A stretch of DNA of 64,000 bases from Ophiura sarsii (lineage: Eukaryota; Echinodermata; Ophiuroidea; Amphilepidida; Ophiuridae): positions 37,536,553-37,600,552 of the forward strand of contig CM069457.1 of the NCBI GenBank assembly GCA_035610835.1, given 5' to 3'. The notes below the pieces were generated by a model, which was not told the DNA's origin, did no database searches, and saw only the letters and a program-made list of their open reading frames with translations. Both the position numbers and the translations under genes were made by a program. The stretch's first letter is position 1. Every line of letters begins with the position of its first letter. Of the stretch, positions 57,053-64,000 are shown piece after piece.

Positions 57053-57480
57053 AGGTAGAGGTGGCCGAGCGGTCTAGCGCGCTGATCGTTGGTCGGGAGT
57101 TTTCTATCAATCGTGGGTTCAAGTCTCCTTGAAACCAGGATTCCTTGTCCACCCCAAAAAGTTCCTATCTAGGTCGGAAATTCTACAATCAAATCTTAAT
57201 TCAGTGAGTGTTAGTTATCGAAGTCTCTTTCCGTGGTTTAAGCTGATAATCAAATTTAATTGTAGAATTTCTCCTCTACCCCATTCACTGTGTACAACGT
57301 GCAGGTCTATTCAGTGAGTGTCAGTTCGCCGTGATTCGGAGATTCACGTTAAGCCGTTGGTCCCGTGTATTCAGACGATTCACCCTGAACACGTTAAAAT
57401 AGTTGCAGACCTCATCGTAAAGAGTAGGGGATCATCCCGGGTCTGTTACCTGTACACAAAATCCACATCCTCTAGGTTTC
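57053..57480 (+). mobile_element. tRNA-derived SINE, copy 2
   Basis: GAGGTGGCCGAGCGGTCTAG and GGGTTCAAGTCTCC boxes, with the same body as copy 1 plus an internal duplicated TCAGTGAGTGT segment. Confidence 0.85.
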
Positions 57481-59445
57481 AGAGGGCTTCCAGTATAGCT
57501 CCGGACTGAGCTGCAATAGGAAGTTACAAGCACTAAGCACTAAGCACTAAAGCACTAAGACAAAACAATTAATAACATCATGCAAGACTGCCGAATTTTG
57601 AAGTCTATTTTCAATGACAAATAAATTAAACTTAGGATAATCTCATCATTTGATGTGAACGATTATTAGGTTCTGAGAAAAGCATACAATCTTATAGCTA
57701 CAATATCAGATCCCAGTAAATGGTTATAACATTAATATTAGTACTTTTAAACCAAGGTTTTTTCCAAATTTTCAATACAGCCCGACTGATGATTCTCCTT
57801 TGAAAGAAGGAAATAAATACGAACAAAACAAACGCCGGCAAACAAATTGAAAAGAGCATGCGCACACACACACTTCAAAATTTCACAGCTGATCGTCGCA
57901 ATCGAGTTCAGATTTTACTTCGATTTTCCGGTAGGTTTTTAGAGTAATTTCGCCATCAAACCATAATGAAATTTGTCATGTTTTAGACAGAAATATCCGG
58001 GCATTGTCAGGTAGAAAATTAGACCACACAGACATATGTAAACTTTTGTTTTGAATGTTTTTGATGTCCTAGGCCGGGGTCCTAGCTAGGGTCCGTGGAC
58101 CGTGATGAGTCATATTTATTTTTGATGATGATGATAATAATAATAAGCTTACTTACGTCCTAACTGACACCGTGGCAGGTGTGCCGTGTACTAGGCGTGT
58201 ACTACTCATCATTGCATCCAGTCACTATTGATTTTGATCAAGGTATACTCTGTAGTAAACTGCAGTACAATCAGTCTATCTCTAGAAAGTCTCTCACTCT
58301 CACCATGGATGCGATGCTCTGACTTTGGCTTTGAGTTTGACTTTGAGACTGTATTTGTATGTTGTGTTGAGAGCTATGATTGATACAGACAGAGCTACCT
58401 GCAGTGATAGCATAACTTAATACTTGATACTTGATAGGTGAAATCCTTTGCAGCTGAGATCGCAGCTAAACTGGATTGTTGGCACGTGACGTCCGTAGCC
58501 AGACGGAGAATGTGCAGTGAAGAAAAATGGTGCGCGTACTGAAATATTACTTAAAGTTTTTCAAAATATGGGTGCGCTAAACTGGAAGGAATTAAAGGAC
58601 GTTGCTACCATGTGGATTGTGGAGGCTGCATAGCCCTAATGGTAGGCATGGACGAGGTCCTAATATATGTTGACCGACGGATGTATAATGGAGGACACCT
58701 GGACAGCAGCTAGTGGGAGTCTGTTCCATACATAGATCGCCCGTTGGTAGAAGGCAAATTCTAGCAGGCCTAGGCCTATATTATAGCCTAGGCCTATATA
58801 TTTTTATTTGTTAGTGTATCATCATTGATTTGTAATGTGTTTATGGGCAACACTTTCAGTGTAAACTTACAGGCATCTTGTCTAAGTTGTCATGTACCAT
58901 GTGTAAGATAATATAGGCTACTGCTCAACCTCAACGCCCCAATGTTAGGGATGTTCATATCATTGACTATAGTAGTCCTTGCTACCAAAATCTATGATTT
59001 TGGTACTTACTCAAGGCATAGTGTTGAAGGGAACCAATTTAAGAACCTAACCATTTTCTTGACCAGACTTATTGCATCTATAGTCTATTAAGGAAATTGA
59101 GTCTCCTGGTGAAGTCAATAATTTCTTGTTCTATTCATTCATTTATTAAGTTTATTGATTCTTTTGTCATGTTTGTCCTATGCTGGGCATGCATGGATTA
59201 ACATAGGCCTAATCCCAACTTATCTTTTCTGGTATTTCTGGAGCAATCAATATAACTTCTTTTCATATAAACATGATGCCCTAGATGAGATGGATGCTGA
59301 TTATGCAATCTGCTACAGATTAGTTTTTTACAAGCATGGACTTATTTGATAGACTGATTAAGTCTGGGTTTCAAGAGAAGGTTAGCTTCCTCCTTACACA
59401 CTTGCCTGAATAAGTACCAACATCCTAGATTTTGGTACTAAGGAC
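57481..59445. other. Intergenic region, possible FBXW9 promoter
   Basis: No exon recognised. CACGTGACGTC at 58483-58493 overlaps an E-box and a CRE-like site in a region of balanced composition, so it could belong to an upstream promoter. Weak. Confidence 0.25.
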
Positions 59446-60229
59446 TGACTATAGAGGGCAACATTTTTTTGGAAAAAAGTTGACAAAAAAATGTAGAAAA
59501 CTCCATGTTTTAATACCTCTTTTAAATCCAGCGATTTAGTACGAAGTGGGCGGGGATGTATTCACTGATGTCTAAATAACCCCACACAAGAAACTGGACA
59601 TCATGAAAGTAAACCTTTTTTTACCTAAAATGGTTTATTATTATTATATGACTTGCCCAGTTTTCAGCAATATGAGGCAAACTACTTTTGGTTATAACTT
59701 TTTTTATTATTCAGCCTGCAGACAAGGTTGAACCATGATTTTTTATTGTTAAGTACTTTGTTTCCATGTAATCCATTTTCAAAGAGATAATTTGATTTTC
59801 AAAATGTTATGATCATGCCTACCAATGTTGGGGCCAGCGACAACCGTGCAGGATTTGGAGATGTGCAATTGCGTTGGAGTTTAATTTTTGAGGTACCATA
59901 ACTTTTTTGAATCCTAGCTCTCTGATAGACATGATCATAAAATTTTGAAAATAAAAATATCTCTTTGAAAATGGAATACATTGTAGGCCTACATGTAAAC
60001 AAAGTACTTTACAATAAAAAATGAAGGTTCAACCATGTTTGCAGGCTGAATAAACCATTTTAGCTTAAATCAGCTTTACTTTCATGTTGTCCAGTTGCTT
60101 GTGTGTGGTTAGTTGAGACATTAGTGAATACATCCCGGCCCATGTCTTCCTTTTTCGCTGGATTTTTAAAGAGGAAAACATGGAGTTTTCAACAAATTGT
60201 CAAAACAAATATCGCCCTCTGTAGTCAAT
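59446..60229. mobile_element. Long-TIR element, TGACTATAGAGGGC ends
   Basis: Arms of roughly 370 bp are inverted repeats (GAAAACTCCATG, CTGGACATCATGAAAGTAAA and CCTGCAGACAAGGTTGAACC in one arm, complements in the other). About 0.78 kb, no coding capacity. Confidence 0.82.
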
Positions 60230-60616
60230 GATATGAACATCCCTATCTCTGAATGAGAGCTATGGAATGAAAGCATTAAGCATGTGATGAGAGTCCACAT
60301 CGGGGATTTTCATCTATATTTTTCAACTTTTCTAATCACAATTAGTCAAACTGTTAAGCTTCAGATATCATGCTTAATGTTCAAGTAATGTATACGTGGG
60401 TTAAATATCTCAACCTGTTTCTATAACCAAGAAAACTGGTTTGAATTTCAATCATCCTATTCCCGCTTGACAGTAAATCTACGACATGGACTGTCGATAC
60501 ATGCTTCATTTCGTAGCTACCGTAAGGCGTAGTGCTTTTAATTGTTATCGATTGCTGAAAGAGTTTGGGTTTCTGGATGTTGGTGATGTGTTACGGTAGT
60601 GGATTCCAGTCTCTGA

Positions 60617-61246
60617 TAGTTTGTGGTGGTCAGCCGTCTCGCTTCACACTCTATCAGAAACATTAGCCAAATCCGCAGATATCTGGACTGTACTAATAGC
60701 ACTGAGAAACTTGTTCACGCATTTTTCTCTTCTCGTCTTGACTCAAATAACAGCATGGACTTCCAATTTCTCAATTAAGCACATTACAGCGCATCCAAAA
60801 TGCTGGTTGGTAACCTTGACAAAGAAGCGCGTAAAAACATGTATAATAAGCCCAGTGTTATCTTCACTGGTTGCCTGTGGAGAGCTGTATTGTATTTAAA
60901 CTCATGCTTTTAACATACAAAGCACTAAATAACCAGGCTCCAAAGTACTTATGCGACCTTATTTCCATCAAGGAACCCACATGCACTCTTAGGTCAAATG
61001 CATCTGTCATCTTACAAGGGAGGAAAGCTAACACTGTCACCTACTGTATGGCCAAAGATCATTCTCTCATGCAGCTTCTGAACTCTGGAACCGGCTCCCA
61101 TCTCATGTCAGAAATGCCACATCACTGCAGCAATTCAAGAGCTCGCTCAAGACTCACCTCATCACCAAATGACTTTGTTTTGTATCTTTGTTTATATTTT
61201 GTACTTTTTGTTCAGCGCACTGGGGTCTTGCGACGGAGTGCGCTTA
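60617..61246 (+). mobile_element. Decayed CR1/L2-like retrotransposon 3' end
   Basis: Frame-broken C-terminal reverse transcriptase remnant: VFKLMLLTYKALNNQAPKYL, then RKANTV and a SELWNRLPSHVRNAT-like tail readable across frames. The 3' end is an AGTGCGCTTAATAAA-type tail, next to the TTAA element. Confidence 0.8.
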
Positions 61247-61975
61247 ATAAAGGTATATGACCCGATCAAATTTTCATAACACAGATTTTTCTCAAACATA
61301 TGGACATTTTCATATCATATGAAAGATCATATTTTTCTGATTATCATACTGAAATTTGACGGTCCGAATCAGTATGATTACGAAGAAATCGGTGAAATAA
61401 CATCGAATTACCGCGAAAGGTGGTTAACCACCAATTAGTTTGTGTACAACTCAATGGGCACATTTCACAGCATCTTGTGCATCTAAAATAAGAACCATTA
61501 GAGTTATGCAACTCAAACTTTGGAATACAACTCTTTTAAAGGTATATTATGTGATCTTTCCAGGGAACGCCCTCAACATTGAAAAAAAAATTGAAAGCAG
61601 ATTTTCTTGCAGATTTACATTTCTGATCATAAATCATGCATACATTCCAAGTTACAGGGCGATACGATTCTTAATTACTTCAAAATCATGGTTTTAGAGT
61701 GAAAATAAACTGTCGGAATCCCGACAGTTTATTATTTTCACTCTTAATTCACTCTAAAACCATGATTTTGAGGTAATTAGGAATCGTATCGCTCTGTAAC
61801 TTGGAATGTATGTATGATTTATGATCGGAAATGTAAATCTGCAAGAAAATCTACTTTCTAAAAAAATAATGAATAGAGGGCGCTCTCTGGAAAAGATCAC
61901 ATAATATGCCTTTAAGGATGACCTTTCATGTAGAATAGAAAACTTCAAGTTGAAAATCGGAACATCTACCTTTAA
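61247..61975. mobile_element. TTAA element, GGTAGATGACC family, interrupted
   Basis: Left AAAGGTATATGACCCGATC, right ATCGGAACATCTACCTTTAA. Split by the element at 61536-61915. Confidence 0.88.
61536..61915. mobile_element. TTAA element, AGGTATATTATGTGATC family, nested
   Basis: Same family as 20284-20648 with near-perfect arms of about 160 bp. It sits in TTTTTTAAGGATGACC of the outer element with TTAA on both sides; the empty version is at 43303-43318. Confidence 0.92.
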
Positions 61976-62250
61976 TAAGCGTGGTTTTTAATAATAAATA
62001 TAAAAATGTGTGGCCCTCCATCAGGGGTAGCTTTGACTCGCAGATTTAAGGGGTCCAATCTAGTCAGACACCTTAAAACACCATTCCTGCCCTCCATGTT
62101 CCCAGTATAACTCATAGTTTGGGAGACCTTGTGAATCATCAAATAGGGAATACTTTTAAAATCACATACCTGAAAATAATCAATTTTAAATATCATGATC
62201 ATTTTGTTTCCAAATGTTTTTCCAGTATCCAAGCAACTAAATATGAACAT

Positions 62251-62821
62251 ATGCCAGTCCATCAGTGCAATATGAAACCACCACCAGAGGGCGCCTTATC
62301 TCAAGATCAGGAATGCGATATGGCTTCTTGTAACCACGGAGACGTGAATACCGCTAATCAGAAAGACAAAGAAAGTGATAAAATGGATGAAAGCAATGTC
62401 CATCAATCTCAACACGATGCTATGATGACTAGTGACACAGACAACCAGGATCGTCTAGAAACTCCTGATGAACATTTAGAAACGCCTCCGGAAGATGTCA
62501 TCGATGGTGACGATGATAATGTCATCGATGGTGATGATGATGTCATCGATGGTGACGATGATGATGTCATCGATGGTGACGATGATGATGTCATCGGTGA
62601 CGACGATGATGACATGATGGATGATACAGATGCGTCATCGCTGACGTTACTGATGCTACCGCCGGAGGTTCTGTGGTGTATCATCGCGTTCTTGGACACT
62701 AGATTTGTGATCACTCAGATGAGTGCAGTTTGTAAACATTTGTATGAGCTGTTGAATGAGGATGTGACGTGGAAAGCACGGATATCGAAAAGGTGGCCGA
62801 ATAGATATCCTATCAATAAAG
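62251..62821 (+). CDS. FBXW9: FBXW9-like F-box protein, first coding exon (gene continues beyond window)
   Basis: The exon encodes an acidic N-terminus then an F-box. LMLPPEVLWCIIAFLDTRFV, SAVCKHLYELLNEDVTWKAR and the end RYPINK align with human FBXW9 (LSLPPELLLEICSYLDARLV, SRVCHALRDLVSDHVTWRLR, YPVVEEK). F-box proteins bind SKP1 in SCF ubiquitin ligases; in FBXW9 WD repeats follow, here presumably in later exons outside the window. Residues about 88-135 are a DVIDGDDD-type repeat coded by near-identical 21-24-bp units. The donor is ATAAAG|GTAAGG at 62822. A likely acceptor (TTTTTCCAG|TATCC, ending 62225) suggests an upstream untranslated exon, so I chose ATG 62251; 62272 is an alternative. 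The open frame extends back to 62119, but that part looks intronic. Confidence 0.82.
62505..62630 (+). repeat. In-frame acidic microrepeat inside FBXW9-like exon
   Basis: Four to five units of GTCATCGATGGTGACGATGA type (21-24 bp) encode V-I-D-G-D-D-D. The last unit loses the Asp-Gly step and merges into a Gly-Asp5 run. Near-identity at DNA level suggests recent in-frame slippage. The equivalent N-terminal region of human FBXW9 is acidic but, as I recall it, not repetitive. Confidence 0.85.
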
Positions 62822-62840
62822 GTAAGGCCTAAAAAAAATA

Positions 62841-63180
62841 TGTTTGATTGGCGTAACCCGACCGACCCTATTTTTACCACCGACCCTAAACTTCTTCTTT
62901 TTTTAACTTTTTTTAATTTTTATTATTATTATTTTTTTGGTGTGTGTGTGAGAAAAAGAAGAATAAAAACAGTGAAAATGTGTATTTGTGCCATTTGTTT
63001 ATGTCTGTGCTGGTATATAAAATTTCATAGACGTTTTATAGATTTTAGGCCTAAGTGCCCTCTCCCTTTTTTGGTCAAGACTAAAATTCCCAATATTGTA
63101 TAAAGTATATTTTCTGATTACAGTGGGGCAATTCCGTAAAGTCGGATGTACATTTCTCACACTTCAACGGTTTGGGTGGT
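62841..63180. repeat. Dispersed repeat in FBXW9 intron
   Basis: Partner of 48180-48540. Begins GTTTGATTGGCGTAACCCGA, also seen at about 47776. Confidence 0.8.
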
Positions 63181-63289
63181 ATAGTGTTTAGTAATATTTT
63201 TATCAGTTTTGTATGTCCCCTTACTAATAGGTCTGCAGTAATTCTTGCACATAAAAGCTAATATTCTCGCACATATTTTGAACACGGTG

Positions 63290-64000
63290 TTATATTGTTA
63301 AGCTATGTGTTTTACTAGACGCAGTTCTTGAAAATTTGTTTAACTTAAACACATACGTATGGAACTCACTGAAGTGAAAAGTGTCTAACCTTAAACATGG
63401 GTATGGGGATAGTTTAACATGCATTTAACAAACTCATACACCAACTGTATGCCTTGAATGATTGCTCAACCGTGCCCACGGTGCAAATTGATGTGCAGAT
63501 CATGTAGTCTTAAAAATACATTGGGCCGTATTCTCGTACGTAGTTAAACACGGTTTTAAGCTAAACACGCGTCTAATTTTGACTTTAGACACAGCGTTTA
63601 ACTAAACGCAATTCTCATACATTTATTTTACTTAAACACGCGTCTTACTCGCCGAAATGGGTTTAACTTTAAACATGGGTATGGGGGTAGTTTAATGCGT
63701 GTTTAACTAAACTCGCGCACCAACTGTATGCCCTGAATGATCACTCATCCGTGCCCGGTGCAAGCTGACGTGCGGATCCAGAGTTTTTAAAAGTACCGTG
63801 TATTTAAGGCATTCGGTCGATATTTATTGTACTCCATTAGGGCCACAATGAATTAAATACCTGTATACAATACAAGCAGGAACACTCTGGGAATGAGATT
63901 TGCAGAGTTTAAAATTGTGTTTTGTTAAACACGTCGTTTAAAGGAAAAACTCACGTTTAAGTTAGACACGCGTTTAGTTAAACATGGTTTTAAGCTAAAA
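63290..64000. repeat. Repeat rich in GTTTAAC/GTTAAAC motifs, cut by the window end
   Basis: TTAAACATGGGTATGGGG and CCAACTGTATGCC blocks occur twice (about 63395 and 63670). ACACGGTTTTAAGCTAAA occurs at 63545 and again at the end. The element boundary is outside the window. Confidence 0.6.

Noticed and set aside
62119..62250. Extension of the FBXW9-like protein to the upstream ATG at 62119
   Set aside because: A good acceptor at 62225 and intron-like AT-rich composition suggest that this stretch is intronic; the residues match nothing in FBXW9.

Overview
The window is eukaryotic, intron-rich and AT-rich. It is packed with short inverted-repeat transposons, minisatellites and non-LTR retrotransposon relics. 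This repeat mix and the coding style fit an invertebrate metazoan, probably a non-vertebrate deuterostome (echinoderm or hemichordate type). The organism is inferred, not proven.

Two real genes are supported. (1) ERCC8/CSA, the WD40 substrate receptor of the CRL4 ubiquitin ligase in transcription-coupled repair, lies on the minus strand from 54179 down to 15464. I could assemble all nine coding exons. Every splice phase closes and the product is 398 aa with a natural stop. (2) The first coding exon of an F-box/WD gene best matched to FBXW9 lies on the plus strand at 62251-62821 and runs off the window. The two genes are divergent, with about 8 kb between their coding starts.

Layout. 1-15.4 kb: mobile elements, a decayed C2H2 zinc-finger array (about 2.95-5.6 kb) and two weak exon candidates. 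15.5-17.5 kb: the last two ERCC8 exons and a 40-bp hairpin minisatellite. 17.5-39.0 kb: one 21.5-kb ERCC8 intron, mostly a tandem segmental duplication (about 18.26-24.63 and 26.50-33.96 kb) whose copies carry different later insertions. 39-54.2 kb: ERCC8 exons 1-7 with Helitron, CR1/L2-like and MITE insertions in the introns. 54.2-62.2 kb: spacer with a hAT-type MITE, two tRNA-derived SINEs, a long-TIR element and a decayed CR1/L2-like fragment. 62.2-64 kb: FBXW9 exon and repeats.

The most unusual structure is in ERCC8. Exon 2 with its 5' splice site is tandemly amplified: one functional exon (52235-52336) is followed in gene direction by eleven 136-bp copies, all apparently open in the ERCC8 frame, each with a donor but no usable in-frame acceptor. 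Exons 3, 6 and 7 also have partial copies of their 3' end plus donor, always downstream. Overlaid on this are at least eight families of TTAA-targeting inverted-repeat elements. Several are nested with empty sites visible elsewhere in the window, and one carries a tRNA-like Pol III promoter.
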